A stretch of DNA of 64,000 nucleotides, taken from NCBI GenBank assembly GCA_964016875.1, contig OZ024722.1, positions 18,296,576 through 18,360,575 of the forward strand, given 5' to 3'. Shown one piece after another: positions 37,001-46,959 of the stretch (the first letter of the stretch is position 1; each line of letters opens with the position of its first letter). The position numbers and the translations under genes were made by a program. The stretch is from Fallopia convolvulus (lineage: Eukaryota > Streptophyta > Magnoliopsida > Caryophyllales > Polygonaceae). The notes below the pieces were generated by a model, which worked only from the letters and a program-made list of their open reading frames with translations, did not search any database and was not told the DNA's origin.

Positions 37001-37866
37001 CTACAATAAATCTATATAAAACTTATTATAATAACAACTCGCTAATATTAATCTTAAGTATAATTTACTAATGTTATGAACTATGCCAATATATCAAAGT
37101 CAACTCTTTTAACTAACATAATTATCTAATATTAATTTTAAGAATATTATAATAAATTAAATTCTACAAAATCTATATAAAACTTATTATAGTAACAACT
37201 CACTAATATTAATCTTAAGTACATTTTACTAATGTTATGAACTATGACAATATATCAAAGTCAACTTTCTTAACTAACATAATTATCTAATATTAATATT
37301 AAGAATATTATAATAAATTAAAATCTACAATAAATCTATAAACTAATACTAACGACCAATAATAGATAATTATAAAAATGACAATATAACATGACAACTA
37401 TTTTAACTCGCTAATATTAATCTTAAGTACATTTAAATAATATTAAGAATATTTATGTACATACCTCTTCCGTAGATGCATAATGAGGGTATGCTTGATT
37501 CGGAGGAAAGCATGAGAAACCTTGATCCGATGGATAAGTCGTGTGACCTTGCTCCGATGGATAAAAAGGATAGCATTTCTCCGATTGATAAGGAAGCTCC
37601 GGTGGTAGAAAGAAGTTTGGATTTTGAAAAAAATTACTTCCCAACAAATTTGAGAAATAACCATGATTCTGACCCGAATTTGGGATTTCATTTTGAGGAA
37701 GCTCGGGTGGTGGAAGATAATATTGCTCGTTTGGATTTTGAAAAGGAGTAATGTCCAACAAATTTGAGAAATTTCTTGGAGCATTATTCCAATCCGAATT
37801 TGGGACTTCATTTTGAGATTCTTCGGGTGGTTGAGGATTATCGAAAATATTAGAGAACCAAGACAT
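34017..37866 (-). pseudogene. FAR1/MULE transposase with OTU domain (MULE-2), 3' end missing
   Basis: Exons: 37465-37866 (ATG at 37866), 35760-36460, 35160-35663, 34017-35064. Intron phases match the MULE-1 gene. The N-terminus is a degenerate repeat rich in P, N, Q, Y. A FAR1-like region follows (CNCPFELHG, HNHDVG), then the transposase core with MNTMYKTN, VTDRELALIKAL and LLCWVHI, a lysine-rich KGKGKEKGKGK linker and an OTU start IADGHCGFRSLAEL at about 34165-34210. A donor site follows NNPN at 34017, but the exon holding the rest of the OTU domain is absent, probably lost with the DNA left of the retrotransposon. Stops: TAG 35972-35974 and TGA 35558-35560 (Trp expected). Also disabled by truncation. 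Confidence 0.87.
36490..37440. repeat. Intronic satellite, about 161-bp unit, MULE-2 transposase intron 1
   Basis: Head-to-tail copies marked by CTAATATTAATCTTAAGTA starting near 36555, 36716, 36876, 37039 and 37200, plus a partial copy near 37410. Internal marks are ATGAACTATGACAATATATC and ACTAACATAATTATCTAATA. The array fills nearly all of the intron between 36461 and 37464. Confidence 0.92.
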
Positions 37867-38164
37867 GTTGAGAAAACCACAAGAAGAAAATGAAGGAGGA
37901 ATGAACAAGGTAAAAATGAGATGTGAATGGGTTTATACAGGCAAAAAAAATACTATCCCGAAATTTACCCTTCCGGATTGCCAAGTTGGCAATCCGCGTT
38001 TTTTCTCCCCGGATTGCCAACGTGGCAATTCAGGACAATTTTTTGTGCGGTGGAGATCCGGCTTTGAAAGCCGGATCCCCATAGAACCGGTCTGCAAGAC
38101 CGGTCCTCTTCTGACACACCCGTCAAATCTTGGGGCGAAAAATCCTCTACGCGTGGTGGATAAA
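37867..38164. other. MULE-2 transposase promoter and inner terminal region
   Basis: Upstream of the ATG on minus is a short leader. At 37965-38050 there are paired GGATTGCCAA(C/G)TTGGCAATCC-like inverted repeats. At 38050-38110 GATCCGGCTTTGAAAGCCGGATC and GAACCGGTCTGCAAGACCGGTC form further palindromes. The block at about 38090-38160 is the inverted counterpart of the left terminal region at about 20065-20150. Confidence 0.6.
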
Positions 38165-38905
38165 GCAACGCCCATCCCCCACCATAGGGTATTTACCCAT
38201 TTTTCAAGAAATTTATTATAGCCTACGTAAATTTAAGGCCAAATTTGGCCTTGATAATTGGTAGGCTATATGGTGGGTCCCACCTTTATTATGGTGGGTC
38301 CCCTCTCATATTTTATTGTTTTGTTGTAATTTAATATGTAAGAATTGATTAAAATGTTATAAAAATATACTATTTAAAATATTTTTAATTATAAAAATTG
38401 TATTATTGTAATGGTCTCGTTGTAACGTTTTATACGAGCCTAATATTTAATATATAAATATGGAATATTATTTTTTTACTTAAATAAAATAATTTAATAA
38501 TAGTCTCATTAAAAACCATAATTGAAAATAAATTTCAAGTTGAGAAAAAAGAATACTACAAAATGAAGTGCAAGAGTAAAACTAGCCATTATTCACTATT
38601 AATATAATAATATTTTTTGAAATATAGTTGGTATTCATAATTATTATAATAATATTTTTTTGAAATAAAATATAATAATAATTATTCAACTATCCGTTAT
38701 TTTGGAATATTTTATAGCAGAAAATACATATCAGGAGAGTAAAACTATCCGTTAAAATTAAATATTTATAATTTTAACCTATAATATTTGACCTACAGTG
38801 GGAGCAATATTTTTTTACCTTAGGCTAAAATGATATCAAATGGGAAATATATCCCATTTGGTAGGCTAAAAAAATATGGCCTTTGGCCTACGGTGGTGGA
38901 TGCTC
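38165..38905. mobile_element. Candidate MITE nested at the right end of MULE-2
   Basis: The left end GCCCATCCCCCACCATAGGG and the inverse of the right end GAGCATCCACCACCGTAGGC are similar over about 20 bp. The interior is AT-rich, with several internal AGCCTAC and GGTGGGTCCC motifs. The right end is followed by TTA. The same terminal type opens the left end of MULE-2 at 19982. A clean duplication on the left was not found. Confidence 0.45.
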
Positions 38906-39048
38906 TTATGTTAAAAGTAATGTAAACACGGCGAGAAAGAAGATGGTCCTCGTCTTGTGTTAAAAAAAAAAAAACCTGTTTCAAAAAAACCTCTCTTTTT
39001 CTCTGACCGGAAAATCTTGCCGGATTTCGTTTTCTTGCTTCTCGGTCC

Positions 39049-41007
39049 ATGGCGGCGTCGCCGGGACGTCAAAAATCGGCGAATCCCCCTCCCACCTCTA
39101 TGGAGGTGGAAATGGGACACAAATCCAACCGAAACACTCAGCCTCCAACACTCACTGGTGCTCAGTTTCCTGTCCTAGGGCAAAATTCCAAGCAAGGCGG
39201 TAACCCCTCCATGTCGTTCCGAGACATGGTGACGGGGAATAACACAAAACACCATGATTCGATCCAGTTAATGGCTGAGGAACGCCCGGATCTTTATGAT
39301 ACAGATGATGATGTAGCCCCGGAAGAGGAAGATCCTGACTGCCCTAGTGTTCTGTTAACCGCGCAAGAAAAACGCGGTCTTAGGGTTCCCTGGTCGAGAG
39401 CTTTAATCATCCGAATGTTTGACAAAGGGCCGGGATATAAGTACCTCCAGCGTAGCCTCGAAGTGAAGTGGGCACTTACGGGCAAGTTCTCTTTGATCGA
39501 TGTTGGGAATGACAGGTATGTTGTTCGTTTTGCAAACATGGACGACTATGAACATGTCCTCACCCAAGGTCCGTGGATGGTTGGAGACAACTATCTCATG
39601 ATCCGTAGATGGACGCCAGACTTCTGTCCAACGAGTGATGTAGCAAAAGTTCTGACTGTCTGGGTTCGTATTTCTGGTTTGGGTCTGGAATACTTCGATG
39701 AACAATGCCTTCGATGCCTTGGTGGGAAGATTGGGAAAGTGCTTAGGGTTGATAAAACCACAAAGGATGCTGAACGAGGGCAGTTTGTCCGTATTGGTAT
39801 TGAAATAGATCTTGGCCAAAAGTTATTATCGAAACTGTACTTCCGGGGCCGTGTGTGGAGAGTCCAATATGAAGGGCTTAAGATGGTATGTTATTCCTGT
39901 GGTAAAATAGGTCATACTTTGGACAACTGCCCTGATAAGGAGAGTCATGAAGAAATGCAAATGTCTGAGGAAAAGGACTCTGAAAGCCAGCCAAAGGATG
40001 TTGTCATGCAAAAGGAAGAGAAAGAGCCGATATTTGGTCCTTGGATGCAAGTTAAGAAGCCAGCTCGTCGCCGACCGACACCACAACAGAACGCCAAGCC
40101 AGTTTCCGCTGAGAATGGTCTCGCTAGTGCTAGCACACAGGCTGCATCTGGAATGCCGGCCAGTTCGCCGGCTACGGGCCCACATCGATTGGGGGTACCG
40201 GGTCCAAAGCCACGCAAGGTCAACAGAATGCTCGGTCGACGGTGAAGGGCAAGTCGTCGGAAATTGTTGGTTCTAGATTTGAAGTGCTTGGATCGGCTGA
40301 GGGTGAGTCCGATGTTCCCGCCAATGCAATTTCGAAATCTTCGACTCCACCAAATCTGGAACAGAATATTACTGTTGCCAGCGAGTTGCCAAAAAATGTT
40401 GAGGGGGGCCCACGATCAAATCTTCCAAGCAATGCTAGCAAAAGGAAAATTCGATCATCTCAATCTAAAAAGGAAAAAGATATTCCAGGATCAAGATTTC
40501 ATCCTTTTGCAAAACAAGGGTCCCACGATGCCACTAAACAAGATCCGATTGTAACAGAAAAACTATCGTTTCTATCCATTGACTGGAATAAGGAGCCGAA
40601 ACGAGTGGGCCAAGCAACCAGTAGAGAACCCTTTGCCGCCAATATCGGCTATTGTATCCAAGGAAAACCGAAACCCTAGTTTGAAAAAAAAGCTACGAGA
40701 AGCTACTCGTCAATTAGATGAAAACAAGGTGCTCTCTCCGTCTGTAAACCCGAATTCACAACCAGTTGTAATAGCTCATGGACCTAACAATGCCGAGGGA
40801 GACCCTGGCTGTCCAGCGCCGACATGTTTGGTACCAGCAAAGTTTGCTGGTTTCCAACCACTGGACGGGTCCTTTTCAGATCCTTGCTCCACAACTAGCA
40901 CACAAGATGAGGGTGGACTTGGTTCCGATGCACACAGAGACGAGTCCACTTCTATGCAGGGCATAAATCCCACAAGAATACCAAGCGGCGATTTGTCGGC
41001 TCACTGA
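39049..41007 (+). pseudogene. LINE ORF1 (DUF4283-like, zinc knuckle), two frameshifts
   Basis: RNA-binding ORF1 of a plant LINE. The DUF4283-like core spans about 39390-39620 (RALIIRMFDKGPGYKYLQRS, FANMDDYEHVLTQGPWMVGD). A CCHC knuckle, CYSCGKIGHTLDNC, lies at about 39892-39935. A Ser/Pro/Lys-rich tail follows. The frame shifts near 40210 and again near 40570, returning to the starting frame, and the tail ends at 41007. ATG at 39049 follows a short GC-rich leader. Confidence 0.85.
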
Positions 41008-41087
41008 GGCGGCCCACGCTTTTGCATTGTCCTTGACAAGCAGTGTTTTGCCTTTATTGGCTTCATCAATCTTTCTTTTTGGTCTCT

Positions 41088-44000
41088 ATGATTAGTCTCA
41101 ATTTTTTAGTTTGGAATGTCCGTGGTGCTGGTAGTGCACACTTTCTGTTGACAATCCGGGAACTCATCCGGTTACATAATCCAACTGTACTTGTCCTTGT
41201 TGAGCCTCACATTAGTGGAGAGCAAGCTGATTCCGTGTGTCATCGGATTGACTTTGATGGTGTTGTGCGTGTTGAAGCCGAGGGTTTTGCTGGTGGCATA
41301 TGGATACTCTGAAAACCTCTGAAGTTAAACTTGAACCGCTTTCTTTACACCCACAACATATTACTGTTGAAATTTCGAGAGCAAAGGAGGATCCGTGGCT
41401 TTTTTCTGCAGTGTACGCGTCTCCTGATGCGACTACTCGGATGGCTCTTTGGCGTGAACTGGAATCCTTTGCTCATTCACACAATCGCCCGTGGATTCTG
41501 GCGGGTGATTTTAATGCTAATCTGCATGCTAATGAACGAACCACCTCTTCTGTAGGATCAAATAATAACAGTCGTCAATTTCGGGAATTCGTTGATGAGG
41601 TGCAGTTGATTGATTTGGGTTTCTCTGGGGCTCCTTTCACCTGGCAAACGGGACGCTCAATGGCCACTCGTAAAGCGGCTCGTCTAGACCGTGTTCTCTA
41701 TAACGAATTATGGAGAATGATGTTCCCTGAGGTTCGAGTTATCCATGGAAGTGCTCCCCATTCTGATCACTGCCCTTTGATTTTGAACACACATGAGGTG
41801 CCGGTGTATAATCCAAGAAGGCGTCCTTTTCGTTTTCAAGCGGCTTGGACCTTGCATGATCAATACCAACCTTTTGTGAGGTCTCGCTGGGATGGGACTC
41901 GTTCTTGTACGGGGGCGCTCTCTCTTCTGTCAGCAGAACTTCAGCAATGGAATATAGATGTTTTTGGAAATATTTTCCACCAGAAGAGGCGACTTTGGGC
42001 ACGACTTGCGGGTATTAAAAGGGCGCTTGCAACTTGATCATCCCAGAGACTTATTGACTTGGAAGCAGAGCTCGCGGGCGAGCTCGAAAGCATCATGGAT
42101 CGAGAGCAGGTTCTATGGTTTCAGAAATCCCGCTCTTCATTTCTATTGGATGGTGATCGTAATACTCGATACTACCACCTCTCAACCATTATCCGTCGGC
42201 GTGCTAATAGAATTGAGCGCTTGCAGAATTCTTCGGGTGAGTGGGTCGAGGATTGTGTTGCTCTTCAGCAGATGGTTACTCAATTCTTTGCTAATCTCTA
42301 TACCGAAGAACCGAGTACTTTGGAGGAACAAGTCTTCCTTTTAATGTGGTGCATGGATTTCCGAGGGAGTCTGCTAATATTCCTGCTGCTTTTGATACAC
42401 CTTTTCACGAAGATGAAGTATGGCAGGCTTTGAAAGAAATGGGCCCGTTCAAATCCCCTGGACCGGACGGGTTCCCGGCTATCTTTTATCAACACAGTTG
42501 GTCCGTTGTTAAGCCGCAGGTTGTTGAATCTGTACTTGGTTTATTGAATGACCATCGACTTGAACCGGATTTTTGTGACGCCCTGTTATTCTTGTTACCT
42601 AAAGTTGAGAGCCCTACCACGCCTTCTCAATTGAGACCGATCTCGTTATTAAATGTTGTGTTCAAGATTGGCACTAAGATGATTGTTAGACGCCTCAAAC
42701 CGGAATTAGTTCCAGTGGAGTTGTGAAAAAACTCCATAGATAGAGTTGAATAAATCATGATCATTAAATACAAATTGAACGGTTGAGATTTGATTTTTCT
42801 CTCTCCATATCAAGTTATTATTTTTTTCTTTTTTCTTTTTTCCCAACGGGTTCACCAATTTACTATAGGGTTTTAGTAAATTCACCCATAGAGTTTCTCA
42901 CAAACTCCATGGGAACAGGACCGCCTCAAACCTCTCATCGATGATCTTGTGTCTCCCATGCAATCAAGCTTCATCCCGGGCCGTCAAATTGTCGACAATA
43001 TTGTGGTTGTTCAAGAGGCGTTGCATACTTTTCATGATCAACGGAATTCTGAAAAATGGATGATGATTAAAATTGACCTTGCTAAGGCTTACGATAGAGT
43101 GCGGTGATCTTTTCTTCGTGAAATTCTTGTTGAAGCTGGATTTCCGGTGCGTTTGGTCGATACCATTATGTCTTGCCAAACCAATGGAAAGACTAAAGTT
43201 CTATGGAATGGTGAGGTGGTTGGTTCTTTCCGACCATTGAGGGGTGTCCGACAAGGGGACCCCTTATCCCCATACTTGTTCGTCTTGTGCATGGAACGCT
43301 TGTCTCATATTATCCAATCAGCGGTTGATTCGGGGTTATGGTCGCCTTTTGTGGTTGGCGGTGTTCCGCTTTCTCATATGTTCTTCGCGGATGACTTGAT
43401 CTTGTTTGCCGAAGCTTCTACTTCACAAGCTTCTATCATTCAAGCGTGTCTTGATAAATTTTGCTGGCAATCGGGGGAGAAGGTGAACTATGGCAAAAGC
43501 TCAATCTTATTTTCTCGTGCGGTGCTGCAATCCTCGGCTGACTGCATCAGCAACCTGCTGAGTATTCCGATGACAACTGATCTAGGCGTTTATCTGGGTG
43601 TGCCGACGTTGAGTGGACGTGTAGAGAATGCTAAATTCCAGTCTATGCTTGATAAAGTTATGTCTCGACTTCATGGTTGGCAGGCTCGTTCTCTCTCTTT
43701 TGCGGGGCGTGTCACTCTAGCAAACTCTGTCTTAACTAGCTTACCGGTCTATGCAATGCAGTCGTTGCTTATTCCGAGGTCCGTTTGTGATGATATTGAC
43801 AAGGCTGTCCGTGGCTTCATTTGGGGCTCCCGAAATGAGGAACGCAAAATCCACCTCTTAGCCTGGGAAAAGATCACTTTACCAAAGAAAATGGGCGGAT
43901 TGGGCGTCCGTTCTATGAGGGATTCAAACGCTACCTCACTTGCTAAGCTTGGATGGAGAACAATCCAAGAACCCAATCGGCTATGGAGTCGTGTGATTCG

Positions 44001-45447
44001 AGGTAAATATTGCAATAACCGTCTTGATCAAGACATCTTTCAACGTCGGAATCGACAATCTTATGTTTGGAAGGGACTTGTTCATGGAGGACAATTGCTT
44101 GCAAAAGGTTTACAAGTTGCTGTTGGGAATGGCAACCGAACCCTTTTTTGGGTCCATCATTGGTTAAAAGACCGGCCACTTGAGGAGTTTGCTCTCCAAC
44201 CGCTGGACGAGGAGCATCTTGGCAAAATTGTTTCTGAGTACTAGACTGGAAATTCTTGGAATTGGGAAATCTTGAACCCTCTCCTTCCAACCCACATCAA
44301 ACAGGAGCTGTTAGCCATTTCAATTCGCGATGAGATGATGGCGCATGACAAGCCGTTTTGGGGACCTTCATCATCGGGTCTGTTTACAACCAAATCTGCT
44401 CGTCTTCTCTTAAGGGACCAAGCGATGCCTCAGCCTCTTTCGGTTTGGTCCTCAGTTTGGAAGTGTCCAGCGCAGCAACGAGTTCGAAATTTCCTCTATC
44501 TCGCTTGTCATCGAGCTTTCCTGTGTAATGAGAACCGTGTACACCGAGGCTTGGCACAGTCTAGTAATTGTCCCCGATGTTCCCTTCCGGAAACTTGTTT
44601 GCACGTACTCAGGGATTGCACGGAAGTCAAGCATAATTGGGAGCTCGTTTTGCCTTCTAATATGGATCGGGTGGAGTTCTTTGGTAATATGGACATTCGG
44701 GATTGGATCTGGAAAAATATCAGGGCCAAGGATCTTCATAGTTCTCGGTTCGCCTATTATATTTGGTTCGTTTGGAAATCAAGGAATGGCCTAATTTTCA
44801 ACGCCATTGATGATGTGCATTCGGCTGCACTGCGTGCCAACAGAGATGCCCTGACTTTCCAAGAAGCAAAAGCCAACTCTGCTACTGTTTTAGCACCGAC
44901 TCGTCAACTTTCGCTTGCTGGTGCTGCTGTGGAGCTGAATGCTTGGCAACCACCTGCTCAGGGATGGATTAAACTTAACACTGATGGAGTGTCGAAAGGG
45001 AATCCGGGAATCGCGGGCGGTGGAGGAGTTTTCCGGGATCACTTCGGCATGTTCGTTCGCGCTTTTACGTTCATGTGCGGAACCGCCAAGGCTCTGACTG
45101 TTGAGTTATGGGCTATCCTTCATGGTTTGCGACAGGGGCTGGAGTTAGGGATTGATCAGTTGGTGTTGGAAACTGATTCCGCACTTGCTTGCCAGCTGCT
45201 TGGGAATGCACACCAGGTTCCGCATCCGGATTTCCATTTGGTTGAACAATGTCGATTTTTAATTTGCAATAATCACTGGAGGGTTCGAGTTCAGCACATT
45301 TCCAGGAGCTTGAATGAAGTGGCAGACACTTTGGCCAATTATGCAATCACTGCTAATGTTCCTTTTGCTAGTTTGGTTAATCCCCCTGATTGTATTTCAG
45401 CTCTGTTAAGTACCTATGACACTACTGGTGCTCCCATTTTAAGCTAA
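41088..45447 (+). pseudogene. LINE ORF2: endonuclease, reverse transcriptase, RNase H, with several lesions
   Basis: Endonuclease: FLVWNVRGAG near the start, AGDFNANLHANE at about 41500 and SDHCPLIL at about 41763. Reverse transcriptase: FKSPGPDGFPAIFY near 42450, FIPGRQ, RGVRQGDPLSPYLF near 43240 and FADDLILFAEA at 43384. Zinc-binding C..C..H.C near 44565-44620. RNase H: LNTDGVSKGNPG near 44973, LETDSALACQLL and NEVADTLANYA. Lesions: 1-nt deletion near 41311, TGA 42035-42037, frameshift near 42330, MITE insertion 42702-42921 (plus duplication), TGA 43105-43107 and TAG 44242-44244, the last two at expected Trp codons. Start chosen at the Met just before the endonuclease motif. Confidence 0.9.
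42702..42921. mobile_element. 220-bp Mutator-like MITE inside the LINE
   Basis: An 11-bp direct repeat CGCCTCAAACC flanks it (42691-42701 and 42922-42932). The ends are inverted: GTTCCAGTGGAGTTGTGA near the left, and on minus GTTCCCATGGAGTTTGTGAG near the right. Removing the insert and one repeat restores the reverse transcriptase frame. A 9-11-bp duplication and roughly 30-bp inverted ends suit a MULE-type MITE. Confidence 0.9.
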
Positions 45448-45490
45448 TAAAGTTATATGGGCTTTGCCCCCTTTTAACCAAAAAAAAAAA

Positions 45491-46950
45491 TATAATAATG
45501 AAAAACTAACAACAGTTGAATTACGGGTTGGTGTCTAGTGTCAACCATTAATGCGCACTGAAATTAAAAAAAATGATTCTGAAACAAATAAATTAAACCA
45601 ATAAATTAAATATGACAAAGTTAAATGGCTGAGGTAAGCCAATTAATTTATCTTAAGGTGGTAGGCAGTCTACTGATTTTCAACCAAAAAAATGACAGTA
45701 ATTATTTAGTAATGATTAATATGATTAGAGGAGTAGAATATATATATATATATATATACACCAAAGTTTGTACCCTATGCTTATATAATTTAAATATTTG
45801 TGATCAAGCATACTAAATTAGAGTAAATTGAATTATATTATGAAATACCATAAATATTTATAGTATAAAAAAAAAACAAATGCTAAAAATCATAACTATA
45901 TAAATTATTTGATCATTTAATCGGTGCATACTAGATTAAGATATAGAAATTTCTTATCCATATTAATTTTATAGTTGAAGTATTATTTTAATTTTACTTG
46001 CTTAATCTATCAACGATTTGTTTTCATATTTGAATTAATGTGGTTCTCGTGCATATGAAATTGTGAATAATCAACAATGATATTTTATCTTTCATATGCT
46101 TTCTATATGACATAATTTTTATGTTTATTCATATTTGGAATAAAGAAATTTGAAGTCTTTAAAATGAGATGAATAGCCAATTATAAATATTTAATTTAAT
46201 TTTTATGTTTATTCATATTTGGAGTATATACTTATTAGATTTCAACATTGGAGGAAATTAATACAAAAATGGCAATTCATTTATTAGACCAAATTGAATA
46301 ACTTTACTAAGATAATATTTAATTTTAATTAGTTAATTAAATAATTGATTTTAGGATTAATATTTAGATAAGAAGATTAAGATAATATTTTAATTTTAAG
46401 AATAATTTTATTATGATATACATACCTATACGGGTGAATACAAATTTGAATTTTATTTGTTTTATTTTTCTAATCTACAATTGAATTATATATTACTAAA
46501 AGGCTCCATTAATAGAAAATTATTATACAATTTTAAATTATAATGTTTAAATTTATATATTTTACCACATACTTTCTTTAATAAAAAATATATAAATTAA
46601 TATAATAAATTTTCATAAAACTTTTCCATGAAAATCTTTTTATCTTCTCTCTTAAATAAATATATTTATTGGGCAAGAAAAATTCTTATATTTGCTTGAT
46701 ATATTATCTTTAATTAATTGAGCATTTATATTGTCAACAAAATTATTTTGTTAATTAGGATTTTGAAAATGGATGTTACATTTATGAGGACAAGAGGGAC
46801 AATTTTATATGTTGTTAAGATTAAGATGTACATTTTAACAAAAACCAATGCTTGACCTTTTTTTGACTCTCATTATTTCATTTTTTTTTGTTAAAACTCT
46901 CATTATTGCATTAGATGCTTTGGTCATTAATTGACCAAATTTTTCTATTT
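45491..46950. other. AT-rich intergenic DNA with (TA)n microsatellite
   Basis: (AT)n at about 45739-45760. From about 46740 to 46957 the sequence reads, on minus, like the 5' end of a Helitron (see the second Helitron entry). No gene seen. Confidence 0.55.
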
Positions 46951-46957
46951 TATATGA
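46700..46957 (-). mobile_element. 5' end of a second Helitron, abutting the first
   Basis: On minus, TCATATAAAATAGAAAAATT at 46957 followed by TTGGTCAATTAATGACC resembles the 5' end of the neighbouring Helitron (TCTATATAACACATAAAATT...GGGTCATTTATGACC). It is preceded by A, as required. Its 3' end (hairpin plus CTRR) was not found to the left, so the left limit given is arbitrary. Confidence 0.5.
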
Positions 46958-46959
46958 TA

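Larger units (their letters stand above)
19982..38905. mobile_element. MULE-2: second PMD + transposase-OTU element, with nested insertions
   Basis: Contains a PMD gene (20377-22216) and a transposase-OTU gene (34017-37866), both minus, split by an LTR retrotransposon. Inner ends are related in inverted orientation: a GGATTTTTCGCCCC...GTGTCAG...CAGACCGGTTCTAT block occurs on plus at about 20065-20145 and on minus at about 38090-38145. Outermost, GAGCATCTCTCACC at 19982 and the inverse of GAGCATCCACCACC at 38905 are each flanked by TTA. A 3-bp TTA duplication is more like PIF/Harbinger than MULE, so the outermost ends may belong to a nested MITE rather than to MULE-2 itself. Inner extent is solid, outer edges less so. 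Confidence 0.55.
38915..45490 (+). mobile_element. L1-type LINE, nearly full length, mutated
   Basis: Two ORFs in LINE order (ORF1 39049-41007, ORF2 41088-45447), a short 3'UTR and an A-tail at about 45480-45490. Flanks TAATGTAAA (left) and TAATGAAAA (right) might be a degraded target duplication. ORF2 ends in an RNase H domain, as in plant L1 elements. A 220-bp MITE sits inside the reverse transcriptase. Confidence 0.92.

Noticed and set aside
41739..42002. Minus-strand ORFs within the LINE
   Set aside because: Shadows of ORF2 coding sequence, no domain of their own.
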